In this document: positions 1-12,239 of the stretch, in pieces
How the letters are laid out: the number at the start of each line of letters is the position of its first letter
Position numbering within the stretch: position 1 is the first letter of the stretch
Assembly: GCA_018398765.1 (NCBI GenBank)
Contig: JAHBMJ010003694.1
Location: forward strand, 1-64,000
Source: Chromera velia
Taxonomy: Eukaryota; Sar; Chromeraceae
Direction of reading: 5' to 3'
Length of the DNA: 64,000 bases
Notes under the pieces: generated by a model
The model's input: the letters and a program-made list of their open reading frames with translations, nothing else
The model's database searches: none
Told to the model about the DNA's origin: nothing
Translations under genes and position numbers: made by a program

Positions 1-57
1 GTGTGTGTGTGTGTGTGTGTGTGTGCGTGCGTACAAGAGAGAGAGAGAGAGAGAAAG
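1..57. repeat. (GT)n followed by (GA)n microsatellite
   Basis: A GT-dinucleotide run passes directly into a GA-dinucleotide run at the left edge. It probably lies in an intron or upstream flank of the GST-C-like gene that follows; positions 58-436 show no exon I can support. Confidence 0.9.
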
Positions 58-436
58 TGATTGACTGATTGATTGATTGACTGAGTGCGTCTTGTGGAAG
101 TGAGCCTATGCGCCCCCCTTGGGTCTGTCTGTCTTTCTGGTTTTTTGGGAAACCGCCCCTCTTTTTTTCTTCCTTTCATAGAGAGCTGAGCCAGAGCTCT
201 TCAGCTACCCAACTTTCTCTTGTCTTCTCTTTCCGCTGGCCTCACACGAACGTTGTGTACAGAGAGGATGAGTACTGCTGGTGCATGCAGAGTTGTTGAT
301 GGACTGCATGACTTCGGCTTTGTATGTTTTTCGACATTTCGAAACTCTTTCACAGAGAGACATTCATTCCAAGTGATCGGTCAAGTTTTCATGTGGCTTG
401 CATGCACTTGCTCGATTGACTGATCGATCAATGCAG

Positions 437-717
437 GAGACGCCGACTACAAGAGCGTGATTGAGGGCAAAGCGGAAAACTGGAGACTCCCCCTTCCGCC
501 TGTCGGACCCTCAGACCTCGAACCCGTGATTCCGAGTGCCAACGTTGGAGATGAAGCAGCCAGGTCTGTACATGCAGCTGCAGGTCTCTCTCTCGTTCCT
601 TCCGGCAGTCTGTTTGGCTCGAACGATGTCCCGTCTCTTTTAGTCTGCTTTCAATCACCGCATACTCAAATCTCTCCTTCTCTCTCTCTCTTCCCCCCCT
701 GGTGTGTGCATGTATGC

Positions 718-769
<52 letters not shown>

Positions 770-3074
770 ACGTGCAGACATCACGCCGCCTGGAAACTTC
801 TGTCCAACTTCGAGAATGTCGTTCGCTTCAGCTGCAGGTGTGTGAAGGGTTTGGGGGGCTGAGAGGTCGGAGTTAAAATGCAAAGCTGCATGGAAAGGCT
901 TGGGGTTGTTGGTCGAAGGGCTGTGTCGGGTGGAGAAGTCCAAGGGGTAGTGTCCTTCCTTTCATGGAGCCATACTAAGAGAGTCGCGCCAAACTTCCTT
1001 CTTCATTCTTTCCCTTTCCACTTTTTTGGTATCGCTTTGTCGTTTTTTCACTTTGACGGGACTCTTTTCATTTCGCTTTTAGTTGCATAACTTTCCTTTC
1101 TCGGGAGTTTCTTCACGACTTCTTCCATTGCTCTACTCTGTCCACGAGTGCATGGCCGAGAACGTGTTTGTCCATAGAGACGGAGACGCTGCAACAGACG
1201 CAAAAAAGAGAGAGGGTGCCATGAAGAGGAAAAGAGAGCTAAAAGTCGCGGAGAGAGCTAATTTATGGATATCGTTACTGACTAGCTGGGTCCTCGCGCC
1301 GTGCATGTCCAATTCTATGTCGTCATGCAATGCTTGCATGCAGGGGTGTTGGAGCAGTGGGACAAAAAAAGTTCAGCGCGCCCCTCGCTGATCCCTATGC
1401 TGTGCCAAATGAAGACGCACAGGCAGACGTGAACGTGGCCCTTCAGTACGTTGTCATGGCTCTCCTTCAGGTAAAGGAGGAGGGGCAGGGGCGCGTGCGT
1501 GCATATCTCTCTCTCGGTGTACTTCTTGCTTGCTCACCTGTCTTTCTCTTTCCCCCCCTTAATGCCTTCAACAGTTGGAGGTGATGTGCGCGTGCGCGTG
1601 TGTAGATGTTCTGGCTCCACCTTTTTTGTCTTGCCTTTCGTACCCAACCCCTTTGTGCCGTCCCGTGAGACGTCGATTGTCGCTCTGGCACGGTAGTGGG
1701 TTTGGGAAAAAAAGTCGAACCAAGAGCGGAGAACCCCCACAATGGTTGTCCGCTGGTTTCGATCAATGCTCGGTTCCTTTTTGTTTGAATCCTCTCCCAT
1801 GTTACGCTTAATCGTTGTGAGAGATGGATCTTTCTTTTGGGGGGGTGAATGTGGGGAGTCTGTCTGTTTTTTCCGGTTGCTTTCCCCTCTCGCTCACACG
1901 CTCGAATACGTGTCTCTTTATCCTGCCAAACTGTCTCATTCACAAGATCCTGCGGCGTGCTTGAGCTTGTCTCAGGCCGGAGGTACCTCCAGAGACCATG
2001 AGTGGTCTCTGCAGTCAGCGTTGTCAGGAGGTGATTTGAGAGAGCGAATTTGAGGGAGGCCGGGGCTCTCTGGATTAGTCAGGAAGGGAGTGAGTGAGGG
2101 ATCAAGTCAGTAGGTGAACACATCAATGCATGCACCGCTCCATGGGTCCACACATTGCGTGCGTCAAAGATCGAGGCATCCATGCGTCCGTCCCGCCCTC
2201 CCTCCTCCCCTCCATTCTATGAATGATGCAGGGAGCCCCGCAAGTTAAGGACAAGCTCAACGCGGACCTGGCTGCAGGGGGTGACTCGGGCACTCGGTCA
2301 GTCTATTTGTGATATGCAGTCTCATTGATCTTCTGACTCGCTGCACACTCACCCAGACCGTCAAGTATTTGGACTGCCTCATTGGCTGGCTACCTGATTT
2401 ATTCATTCATTCGTTTATCGATTTGGTCGCTTGCCCAGTCACTCACAGTGAGAGAGACCCGAGCCCATGCATCCATCCATCGGCGAAAGAGAGAAAGACA
2501 GAGAGAGAGAGAGTCAGGGGGGCGCAATGCGAACGGGCAGAGTGATGACAACAAGCAGACGGATACGAAATTAGAAGAACGCACTGACCGAAGCAGACAG
2601 AGTGCGTGAGAAAAATACAAGAAACACACAGAAATTCTGCAACGTAGGATTCCTTTTATTTCGTGCTTCTTTTGTTCTCAAATGGAGATCGACAGGTGAG
2701 AAGGATTCCCTCCCTTTCTCTGCCTAATGTAAGATAATATCTGCCCTGCTATCCTGCCGTATGAAAATTCCTTTATGTCATTCTTTCCTCCTGTTCTTCC
2801 CCCTTTCTTTAAAGAAAGCCGGCGCGTGCGTTTGTTTCTGCACACTCATGCACCCTCGAGGGAAGATGAGATCCTTCGTTCCTTCCTTCCTTCCTTCCTT
2901 CGGTTTTGCGTGAGTGAGCATGCGTGCAGCCGTGCGGTGGCCGCCTGCCTCCACTACCTTCGAGACAGAGTGGGTGTGCCGCGGGATATGCCGTACCTCC
3001 CTGCCCGGCAGCTGAGGGCCCACCTGAATTGGGTGGCAGACGCCTACCTCGAGGGGAGTGCGCCGGCCTGCTGA
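437..3074 (+). CDS. GST C-terminal-like protein, 3' five exons
   Basis: Five exons with agreeing phases: 437-563, 778-837, 1344-1470, 2232-2296 and 2930-3074 (TGA stop 3072-3074). All introns are GT-AG with 'tgcag' or similar acceptors. The spliced protein gives about 150 residues, including AWKLLSNFENVVRFSCRG, FSAPLADPYAVPNEDAQ and the C-terminal YLRDRVGVPRDM followed by ARQLRAHLNW. The all-helical composition and the RDRVGVPRDM/RQLRAHLNW block resemble the C-terminal half of plastid or cyanobacterial-type glutathione S-transferase-family proteins; this is recognition from memory, not a search. The thioredoxin-like N-terminal half with the glutathione site is not in the window, so the gene must begin left of base 1 or in an exon I could not find at 58-436. 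The first visible exon starts with two bases of a split codon, which confirms an upstream exon. The intron at 2297 starts GTCAGTC, a donor form seen repeatedly in this window. Confidence 0.62.
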
Positions 3075-3683
3075 TGTATGAAGTCTGGCGGGCAGGCAGG
3101 TAGCGCACTCACGCACTTACTCATGGCATGAACGGAAGTCTGAGCCTGAGGGAGGGGTGGAGCTAGGGAAGGATCGAGTGAATGAATAGGAATTTTGGAC
3201 GAAGACATCAATCAATCCAGTTGTACTGCTTTGCAGAGGAGAAGGGACGGTGTGTTCCAGTAGAGCAAATGAACCGAGAAGTTGGATTGTTTTCTTTTGT
3301 TCGAGAGACCAGTAACGACATATAGAAAGATCTGAAGAGTCAGATCGAGGCAGTCGCTTGATTGTGTGTCTATGCGGGGCCTTTTTGACTTCTTCAGGTA
3401 GGCTTCCAAGATTCCGAGGGAAGCAAAGGGAAGAGAGAGGAGAGGTGATCCACCGCAAAAACGAGACTTGAGAGGAGAAAGTAAGTGCCAAATTTCTCCT
3501 TGAAGTTGGTCATAATTCTGAAGAGCATTCATCCTCAACGCCTGCTGCAGTGAAGTAAGAAGTACTTCAACTTAGAGTGTGACTGAGTAAGCATGGACTC
3601 GTGAAATAAGAATGTTCAAACCGTTCCGAGGTTACTGACAGAGACTAAGTCACAGAGTGTAGAGTAGTACTAGGTATAAAAAC
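3075..3683. other. Intergenic stretch, nothing recognised
   Basis: No open frame with protein-like composition and no RNA gene was seen. The right end (from about 3540) is A/G-rich non-coding sequence leading into the copia-type fossil. Confidence 0.5.
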
Positions 3684-3996
3684 TGTAATCAGCCACTTAT
3701 AGAGAGGAGGCGGGCGTGCCCTCCAATCCGTCATAGAGTCACTTCAGCTTTGCATCATCGAAAAATCGCCCTGCACACTCGTCCTGCACACCCTTTCCCT
3801 CCGTGATGCGCTGGATGAAGCTTCCATCCGCCTTTCATTCGTCCCTTCCCATTCCAACGTGGCTGACCCCTTGACAAAGCCAATGTCCATTGAGCTTTTA
3901 CTCCCTTTTTTCACTTCTCACTCCTCTCCTTCTGTCACGTCGACCCCATCTCCGATTGTCCTGTAAAAAAAAAAAAAAAAAAAAAAAGGAATGCAT

Positions 3997-4287
3997 GTAA
4001 TCAGCCACTTATAGAGAGGAGGCGGGCGTACATTGGTCGGCCTAACTTGGCCGGTCCCGTGCTGCTGCGTTGCCTATCGGTGCGGCGTGGCTTGACACAT
4101 TACGGAGACGGAGAAAATGCATGCGTCAATCCATGTTGTGAAATTGCTCAGTGAAATGCTCAGGATGATTCGATGGAACAACTCTCGATCGATGAGAGCA
4201 GAAGCCGAACAAACATCTTGCATTATTATTCCTGTATAGAGAACCGTGTAAGTGACTAGACTGATGCCCTTAGCTGGACCATTCTAG
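3997..4287 (+). repeat. Copia LTR-like block, copy A
   Basis: Starts TGTAATCAGCCACTTATAG right after a poly(A)-GGAATGCA tract and runs to 'ccattctagtt'. It is nearly identical to 4288-4558. It begins with TG, as LTRs do, and follows a purine-rich tract like the polypurine tract of LTR elements. Confidence 0.75.
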
Positions 4288-4565
4288 TTGGCGGGCGTGC
4301 ATTGGTCGGCCTAACTTGGCCGGTCCCGTGCTGCTGCGTTGCCTATCGGTGCGGCGCGGCTTGAGACATTACGGAGACGGAGAAAATGCATGCGTCAATC
4401 CATATTGTGAAATTGCTCAGTGAAATGCTCAGGATGATTCGATGGAACAACTCTCGATCGATGAGAGCAGAAGCCGAACAAACATCTTGCATTGTTATTC
4501 CTGTATAGAGAACCGTGTAAGTGACTAGACTGATATCCTTAGCTGGACCATTCTAGTTCTCTTCA
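4288..4565 (+). repeat. Copia LTR-like block, copy B
   Basis: Tandem near-copy of the preceding block, lacking its first bases and ending '...ctcttca' immediately before the primer-binding-site-like motif. The CA end fits an LTR 3' terminus. Confidence 0.75.
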
Positions 4566-4580
4566 TGGTAGCAGAGCCTG
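4566..4580 (+). other. Primer-binding-site-like motif (initiator Met tRNA type)
   Basis: TGGTAGCAGAGCCTG lies directly after the CA end of the LTR block. Copia elements of plants commonly prime from initiator Met tRNA with a site beginning TGGTATCAGAGC, so this one-base variant fits that class. It fixes the 5' LTR boundary. Confidence 0.7.
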
Positions 4581-6109
4581 GTTGAAACAGCGTACCTCAC
4601 GGCTCTCCGTTCCAATTCCCTTTATGTCCATCCCCCAAAAGATCACCCAGACTATGGGAAGTTCCTGTGGCTCCTCAACCGTGCGCTTTACGGGCTCCGC
4701 GACTCTGGAAATTTGTGGGACCGCTCTTGCAACAAGACGCTCGCAGCAGCAGGGTGGGTGCCTTCCTCTGTTCGAGGAATGTGGTGGAAATGGACGGGTA
4801 AGCCTGAGGCCCCCACTTCCCGTCTCCTTGGTATCCTTCCCACGTTTGTTGATGACTTTGCCATCCTGCCTATTGGTCGGTCTGCAGTTCAGCTAGCACG
4901 CGAGATTGCAGCCAAAGGAGGTTACCAGATGAAGATCACCAAACCCAAGAACGGAACCCTCCGCTGGGCAGCGGTGGATTTCAATGTGTCACGGGACTCC
5001 GTACACATCCACCAAACCGAGTACCTCCTGTCTCTCCCCCTCCCTGAGGGTATGGGGAATTCTGCAGATTCTTCTGCTTCCGTTCCCTCTTCCGTCCCCA
5101 CTCCCCCTCCTGATTTATTCCCCCTCCCCCCATCGTCTCGCGAGCTTCCCTCTGAACCGCCCCGTCTCTTGACAGCCCAAGAAGGAAAAGCCTTTCGTGA
5201 AAGGTTGGGGTGTCTTTCATGGGTTGCACGAGACACTCGCCCCGACTTGTCACAAGGGTGCAATCAACTAAGCCATCATTCCTCCGCTCCTACTCACGCC
5301 GACGCTGATTATCTCCTTTCCCTTCTCTGTTATGCCTGACGTACCGCCACCTCCCACATCCTCCGTATCTCTCGCTCTGATGTCCCTTCCACATCATCCC
5401 CCCTCTCCACTAAGTCATGGAGCGATGCCGCATTGGGGTTTGCCGGAAATGCGCATCCACAGTCTGGGTGACTCTTCACTTTGAAGTCTGCCATCCTGCA
5501 CTGGCGGGCATTTTCCCAAAAGCGAGTCGCCCAGTCTTCCACCCGCGCTGAACTCTACGCTGCTCATGACCTTGTTGATTTCTTAGAGTGTCTCTTACCT
5601 GTCTTGGGGTGCGTCTGGAAAGCGGGAGTCACGGCTGAAGTGGGGGTAGACTCCAATGACTTGCTGAAGCTGGTTTCCAGTGAGATGCCCCGTCTGACCG
5701 AACGTGCCCTCCAATCCGTTATAGAGTCACTTCAGCTCTGCATCATCGAAAAATCGCCCTGCATACTCGTTCTGCACACCCTTTCCCTCCGTGATACGCT
5801 GGATGAAGCTTCCATCCGCCTTTCATTCGTCCCTTCCCATTCCAACGTGGCTGACCCCTTGACAAAGCCAATGTCCATTGAGCTTTTACTCCATTTTTTC
5901 ACTTCTCACTCCTCTCCTTCTGTCACGTCGACCCCATCTCCGATTGTCCTGTTAAAAAAAAAAAAAAAAAAGGAATGCATGTAATCAGCCACTTATAGAG
6001 AGGAGGCGGGCGTGCATTGGTCGGCCCAACTTGGCCGGTCCCGTACTGCTGCGTTGCTTATCGGTGCGGCGCGGCTTGAGATATTATGGAGACGGAGAAA
6101 ATGCATGCA

Positions 6110-7304
6110 CAGTGTTGTTAAGTCTCGGTACTTTCGGTATCTCAGTACCAGAGGGGGAGTCGGTATCGGATTTCGGATTGGATCTTTCAGTACCGACCTA
6201 AATGACTCTCAAACTTAAAAATCACATGTAGTCTGATGTTATAATATCATTTAAACACACTTCATAAAATAAAATAAATAAAATACAATGATAAATTAAA
6301 ATTAAGAAAGTCTTTTCTAGCTTTTTTGATTGTTCCGCGACTTCTGTCTTCTAGAACGGTCTATGGATTGAGGCATAAAACCCATATGTAGAACTGTTTG
6401 CTTACATAAATTGAGGATGCATGCTCTTGGGGCTGATTGAATCAGATCGATGTATGCTGCATGGCAATACATGCTAGAATACATGGCAACAGATGCGTCG
6501 CCACGTTGGAATCGGTCAGCCGAATAATGGATTCGAATCATGCCGAGTCAGATGCGATACACTGCACAGTGACTGTCCCTCCCAATACAAAGATAACACA
6601 GCCACTGCACAGGAGACATTTCGCCTCAGATGGTGAAAGGCGCTTAAAATACCAATAAAATAGGCGACGGCGGCATTGCTGCACCTCCACTGCCTGGCGG
6701 TGGAGACTGCATGATATCCACCTCTTGCACAACAAAAGAGGAAGAAAAAAAAAGAAAGTCCAAACAAAGAGGTAGCTTTCAGATTTTTCTAAACAGAATT
6801 TAAGCGAAAGTCGGGACTTGCACACAAATCTCCCTGACCAGTGTTGATCACTGTTGGAGGAGAGAGATCAATTGAAGGATAGGAACAACATGAAAAGAGA
6901 CTCAGACCAGCACTCTTGTTTTTTTTGTGGCGGTGCACGTGTGCAGCCCCAAAATTCATATAAGGAGACGGTGATGCTTCAGATGGCAGTTCTGCATCCA
7001 TGTGAGGATACGCGAGACACATAAAATGCGCGGCCCAGGGCTTGCATGCCGTGGCCCATGCAGGCGCGCGCCCCCCCCTCGCGCTTCAAATTAGACATCA
7101 AAAGTTCATGCTAGTCATTTTTAAGCATTCCAGTGTCCTAATGGCATATAAACAGTCTGTAAAGAGTTCTAAAAACCTGTTTAGAATATGTAAAAAAGCC
7201 GGTACCGAAAGTACTGAAAAGGTACCGAAAGTACCGAAAAATTTTGGATTGGGGGGTCGGTATCGGATTTCGGTACTTAGGTTTGTCGGGACTTAACAAT
7301 TCTG
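6110..7304. mobile_element. Non-autonomous hAT-family DNA transposon (MITE-like), 1195 bp
   Basis: The left end reads CAGTGTTGTTAAGTCTCGG and the right end, reverse-complemented, reads CAGAATTGTTAAGTCCCG, giving imperfect terminal inverted repeats of the CAG...TTGTTAAGTC type typical of hAT elements. An 8-bp target-site duplication TGCATGCA flanks it exactly (6102-6109 and 7305-7312), and the uninterrupted target is seen in the paralogous LTR copies at about 4116 and 4386 (there with one base different). Subterminal regions hold shuffled copies of GGTACCGAAAGTACC and GTCGGTATCGGATTTCGG on both sides. No transposase-like frame is present, so mobility would have depended on an enzyme supplied in trans. 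Confidence 0.9.
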
Positions 7305-7368
7305 TGCATGCATCAATCCATGTTATGAAATTGCTCAGTGAAATGCTCAGGATGATTCAATGGAACAA

Positions 7369-8264
7369 CAAACCGTTCCGATTGCATACTTCCTTGCAGC
7401 TGCACACTGGCATGTTTACTTTTAGCTTAGGACCCTTAGCCTTAGGTTGGTTATCACATTAATTGCTAGCTTAAATGAATATCTATAGTAAAATGGTGTG
7501 TCTGCATGAAGATGTTAGTAGATGTTAGTCGACGCACTTATTTAGTATATAATACCGTATATTCCTGGGTATATTCTATATCTTCAAAAAAAAAAAAAAA
7601 TCATTGATACTTTATCATATTTAGTCATAAAAAAATCTAAGAAAAATTGGTTTTAAAAAAGTTAGTGACTAGACTTTAATTCATGAGTTGACTCACTAAA
7701 AAGTTTATGGTGCTGTAACTTTTTTTTAAGAACGCATAGACTTAGAACTTAGCCGATTTGTCTGCACCACTCTCTCACTAGAAAATAATTCGTTATCAAT
7801 GCAAATAAATCATTAAAGGTTTCTATAGAAGTGGTTTTAAACATTGGAATGGGCCCTTTCAATGAGGTTAGAGGTGTTTTGGATTTTATGGTTGGATTGT
7901 ACATGTACGTAATTGACATATTGGGCAGGTCTGGCCTGCCTTGCCCGCTATGCCCGCTATGGCGCGCCGTGGTTGGCCGCTATGGTGGGGAGCGGGGCGA
8001 GCGTGCCGTGTATCGTCGCGCACGCCCCTCCGGCCGAAGCATATAAGCATGCATGTGGTATGCCAGCTAGCTAGGGCCCTTGAAATAGAGCTGCAACACC
8101 TAGCTGGCTCTACACAATAACACTAGGCCGCCGGGGTGCGGATGTATATATCCACCTGAGCCATCCTGAGCCTGCAGGTACAACTGTTGTCTTGTGTATG
8201 TTTCTCTCGCCTCATCACTGGTAGTATTCTGAATTCAGTTGCAATCAGAGTCGGTTTAATTGTT
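7369..8264. other. Non-coding stretch between elements
   Basis: 7369-7850 is AT-rich; 7900-8050 is GC-rich with short repeats of 'cccgctatg'. No gene, RNA or repeat family was recognised. Confidence 0.5.
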
Positions 8265-8295
8265 GGGTAGCAAAGATAGTGATAGTGATAGTGAT
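8265..8295 (-). repeat. LINE 3' tail, (ATCACT)n
   Basis: On the plus strand this reads agatagtgatagtgatagtg; in element sense it is a short ATCACT tandem ending the 3' UTR. The same tail type (agtgataagtgat) ends the related fragment at about 16645. Confidence 0.75.
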
Positions 8296-11200
8296 TAGTG
8301 GTGCCCTAGAGCACTGTCGCCGTTTTGTCTTATAGAGGTCGCCCCCGCAAACAACAGGGGGGTGTACCTCATCGCTGAGGCTCAGACCACACCCCGTGGC
8401 CCACCTAGTTTCCCAGGCCGCTAACAAACAACAATCTATCCGCGCTTTGCATGTTTTGGTCTATGGGCTGCTCAAAAGGGACTGCTCCAAAAATTGATCC
8501 AATGACACAGGACGAAAGGACACTTTGGCTTTGTGCACACCCTCTCTCCATTCTTCTCTCAGCGATTTCTCCTTCTCCCTCCCTCAGCTGTCTTTCTGCT
8601 TCTATTGCTTCCAGGATGGTCTTATATTCTTCTTTTCTTCTTTCCGTTTCTCCCTTTCTTTTTGTAATCACTCCGTGTCTCTGTGCCAGCACTGTTTCAT
8701 CTAACAAGCTTCCAGGTGCATACCTTCCTGGGCTTTTCTTGAACACTCTTCTTCTGAATGCCGCCCTCCCCAGAAACTCATCCACTGCACTATGCCCTTC
8801 GTTCATCAAGAATTTGAACAGAGCCTCAGTGTGCAGTCTTCGTCTTTGTCCTTCTCTTTTCTCTCTGCAAACTTCTCTTGCTCTCTTTTCTCTTCCCTTG
8901 TTCCAGTCTGCTCCTAATGTTCTATACATGTGTGCTCTTTCTCTATCATAAATCGGACACTCAGTCAACATATGGATCTCGTCCTCCAACACCTCTGTTT
9001 CTATCCATCCTTTGCAATAAGGGCAGAGTCTCTCCTCCAACGGCACTCTCTGCCCTCCTCTTTCTGGCACTTTTCCCTTTGTTCCCGCTAATGTCCTGTC
9101 TCTTACTCTGCAGGCTGCTCTCCTTCTGTATTCTCCTCTTGCTGCTACCCTTTTATAATAAAAGGGCACCCGTCTCAGTTTTTCTTTCTCTATTTTTATT
9201 CCCTCTTTTGGTCTTTCTTCTGACGCCTTTTCAAACAAAATGAACTGCAATCTGTTTCCGTTTGCTTTTGTTCGATGTATGTATGCCATATGGACTTTTC
9301 TTCCTTTTTCTCTCTCTCTTCTATCTCTTTCTCTCACTCCCCTCTCAATTCTCCACCTGAAGATTTCTTTTTTCCTCTCTTTTATTTTTTTATCTGTCTT
9401 GCTTACAATCCATCTTTCTATCCTATCTACTCTTTTATTCACTGCGTGTGTCCCTATCTCTCCTGGCTGGCCTGCGAGCTTCTCTTTTGAAAAAGGATGA
9501 AGGCTTCTCTCTGTGAATAGTGTCTGTGTGCATTTCTTCAAGTGCAGAAAGAAGTGAAAAAGATGCAACTCTGTTCTTCTTCCCCTCTTCAGTTCATCCT
9601 CCACTCCTCTTCTCAAGCAATGAATGACAGCCTGCCCAATCGCCTCCTTCCTTTTTTTTTTTAATGCCTTTCTTGCCCATCTGATCGTCCTTTCTGCCAC
9701 TTCAATGTTAATTGGTAACATCCCCCCCTCCATCAATGTAATGTCTGCGCTTTCTATCTTCCTTAGCCCCAAGACCCACCTCACAAAGCGTCTTTGTTTT
9801 TCGCCGAATTCTGCACAGACCCTGTCTGTGCATGGGTGTATCTCGCATTCATACATCCACACTGCACGCACTATCTGATTAAACAAATGAAAACATTCTG
9901 CCGGCGGCACGGCTGGCTCTCTGGCTAACTTTCCTATCAATCTTTGCATACATCTCTCTGCTTTCACTGCTCTGTCTGCCATCATTACATCGAGGTCACA
10001 GTTTGAGGGAAGAACCAGACCTAAAAATGGCTGTGCTTTCTTTTTTTTCAGTACTATGCTGCCTATTCTGATCTCTTCTGTCTGCCTTTGCCTTCCAAAC
10101 CTCGGTACTCTCGATTTGTCAGAAAAGAGGAGACGGAGCGGCTCTGTGTACTTCCTCAATCCCTCCAGCAGTTTGTTCAATTCTCTATCTGTTATATCGA
10201 GCAAATTCGTATCGTCTGCAAATAATACGGAGAAAAAATCTACCCACCTCCCATCCTCTCCGACCGGTACTTTCGGTCTTTCTCCCTGTTCTCCTATTTT
10301 CCTTCTCCCAGCCCTCCCTTCCTTTCTTACTCTCTCTGACAGGTCGTGTGCGTATCTTTTGGAAAAAGTAGGCCCACTGGACCCCCCTTGTTTCGTCCCT
10401 ATCTGTTCTAGATATCACAGTGACTTTCTTGTCCCTTTCACTCTTGCTCTTACTTTCTCGAGCGATGACAGGGCCCATTGGATTAGCTCCTTTAAAACCC
10501 CTGCCTCTCTCAGTTGCTGCTCAAGCTTACTATGCCTGACTTCATCAAAAGCTCGAATGAAATCAACGAGGGCCACAATCACAGAGAGATGGTGGGCAAT
10601 CACAGCAATCACAAACAAAAGAAGAAAGATGGCATCGCATGTTCCTGCTTTCTTTCTATATGCAAACTGCTATGAGTTCTGCCTTGCTTCTCTCTTTACA
10701 TTATTACCGAGAATCGTGTCCCCCCATTTTGCGTCTACATATGCCAGATGCATGTTTTTCCATCCCCCCATCACTGCCTGTGACTTGCCAGGCTTCACCA
10801 ATGCCATCACCGGTAAATCATTCCATCTCTCTGGCCACCATGCATAACGAAAAGATGCATTAATCAAATCAGCATATACATTCACCATCACTTGAGATTT
10901 TTTATGCAACTTAAGCAGACCCGGAGGCATTTCATCCTTTCCAGCAGCTTTCTTAGAATTCCCTACTTTTTTCATTGCCTCCTTCACTTCCTTTTCGGTA
11001 GCTATCTTCGTGTTCTTTTCTCTTACTGCTGTGCATCTTTTGCATTCTTCTTTCTTTTCTGTTTCCACTTCATCATCTTGTAGCTTTATCTATTTTTCCC
11101 ATCCTTTCGCAACTTGTTCCATTGTGAGACTGTCCTTCATCCTCTTCGGTTCTCTCTTCTTATCTTCTGTTCCTAGTCTTCTCCAGACCCTCCAGCATCC

Positions 11201-12200
11201 TCCTTCTCCTATTTCCTTCCTTATTCTTTGCACCTTTCTTATTGTTTCTTTGGATGCTTCCCTTTTCCCAATCTTGATCCTCTCTCTCTCTACCTTTTTT
11301 AGTTGTTTTCTTCTCTCTTCGTATTCTCTCTGCCATCTCTCTTCTTACCCTCTTTCTGTCCCCTCGCTTTTCTTCTGTTTCAAATTTTTCATTTTCCTTC
11401 TTATTTTTCTTTCAAGTGCTCTTATTCTTCTTTGCTCTGCCTTTCCTATTCTCACTGACTCATCGGCTTCTAAGGCTTCTCCGTTCCCTTTTCTTTCCCT
11501 CTTCTTTTGTTGCCTTAGTGCCCACTCATATGTTTCCTCTCTTACCTGTCTCAATTTTTTTGTATTCTCTTTCTAATGCTTCTCTCTCTATGGTTTTTCC
11601 TTTCTTCCTACCATTTGCTTCTCAGAATACCTCCCCTATTTTCTTTATGGTGACTCTCTTGTCCAATTCTTCTATGAATTCTCTTTCCATTCTTCGCGTG
11701 AAAGTCCTTTTCCATCTGGGTCTTATTCTGTCCTCTTCTTTTTCTGTTTCTTTGAAGATCAGTCTTTTCCCTCCTTTCTTCTCTTTTTGTCTTCTCTTCT
11801 TTTCCTTTTCTTTTTTCTCTTCCTTCTTTTCCTTCTCTTCTTGTGATGGTTTCTTCTTTCCTCCTTTAAGGGTCAGTCTCAGACATGCATGATCAAAAGG
11901 GGCACTTGTCAACATATACAACGAAAAGGATAGACAAGACAAAAGCAAACAAGGAGTCACGCATACATAATCGATGAGAGATTCGCCACCCCCTGCACTC
12001 CGATAGATGCACTGACCGTCAAAAGCAAAGTTGTGCTCCCTCCCTCCCTCTTTAAGTGCACACTTTCTGAGGCTATTCAGTGGGACCAGTCCGAGGTCTT
12101 CGCAAAACCTTATGAACAGCTTTCCTTTCCGATTTTCCGTTTCATCTTCTGATGTTCTCTCTGGTTGGTATACCCCCCCCGCCCTCCCCCCCCTCACCAT
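8265..12200 (-). mobile_element. LINE (non-LTR retrotransposon), 5'-truncated and broken
   Basis: Read on the minus strand from 12200 to 8265. 11622-12200 encodes the C-terminal part of an APE-type endonuclease (ENRKGKLFIRFCEDLGL, then SLIDYVCVT and SAPFDHACLRLTL with the final Asp-His). A Lys/Glu-rich linker follows (11345-11554). Reverse transcriptase pieces: SKKAAGKDEMPPGLLK (about 10920), motif A ALVDFIRAFDEV (about 10550), a motif-B-like KQGGPV (about 10385), and motif C LFADD (FADD at 10211-10222). The longest open frame, 8405-10204, continues from motif C through the thumb to a C-terminal zinc-finger-like region with CPYC ... HMLTEC. At least four frame breaks separate these pieces, so no full-length product can be made. 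The 3' end at 8265-8300 carries a short (ATCACT)n-type tail, as many LINEs do. The N-terminal half of the endonuclease is absent. Antisense T/C-rich open frames across this region are shadows. Confidence 0.9.
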
Positions 12201-12239
12201 TCCTTCCTATTCGTCCCCTCCTGAATAATTGGAAGAGCA

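Larger units (their letters stand above)
3684..7368 (+). mobile_element. Ty1/copia-type LTR retroelement fossil, rearranged
   Basis: Fossil copy of a Ty1/copia-family element in plus orientation. Parts seen: LTR-like blocks (3684-3716, 3997-4287, 4288-4565, and 5979-6109 continued at 7313-7368), a primer-binding-site-like motif at 4566, part of the reverse transcriptase (about 4580-5000, with the ALYGLRDSGNLW and VDDFAILP blocks), the connection/RNase H region (about 5170-5900, with SSTRAELYAAHDLV and ADPLTKPMS), a poly(A)/purine tract before the LTR at about 5953-5970, and a second copy of the RNase H 3' end at 3717-3962. Gag, protease and integrase were not seen. The element is broken, with several large rearrangements and interruptions in the reading frame (about five or more breaks in all). 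The repeated blocks are about 97% identical by eye, so the duplications are fairly recent. A hAT transposon later inserted into the right LTR. Confidence 0.85.

Noticed and set aside
8451-11892. Long plus-strand Leu/Ser/Phe-rich frames that look like membrane proteins
   Set aside because: Antisense of the Lys/Arg/Glu-rich LINE coding region.
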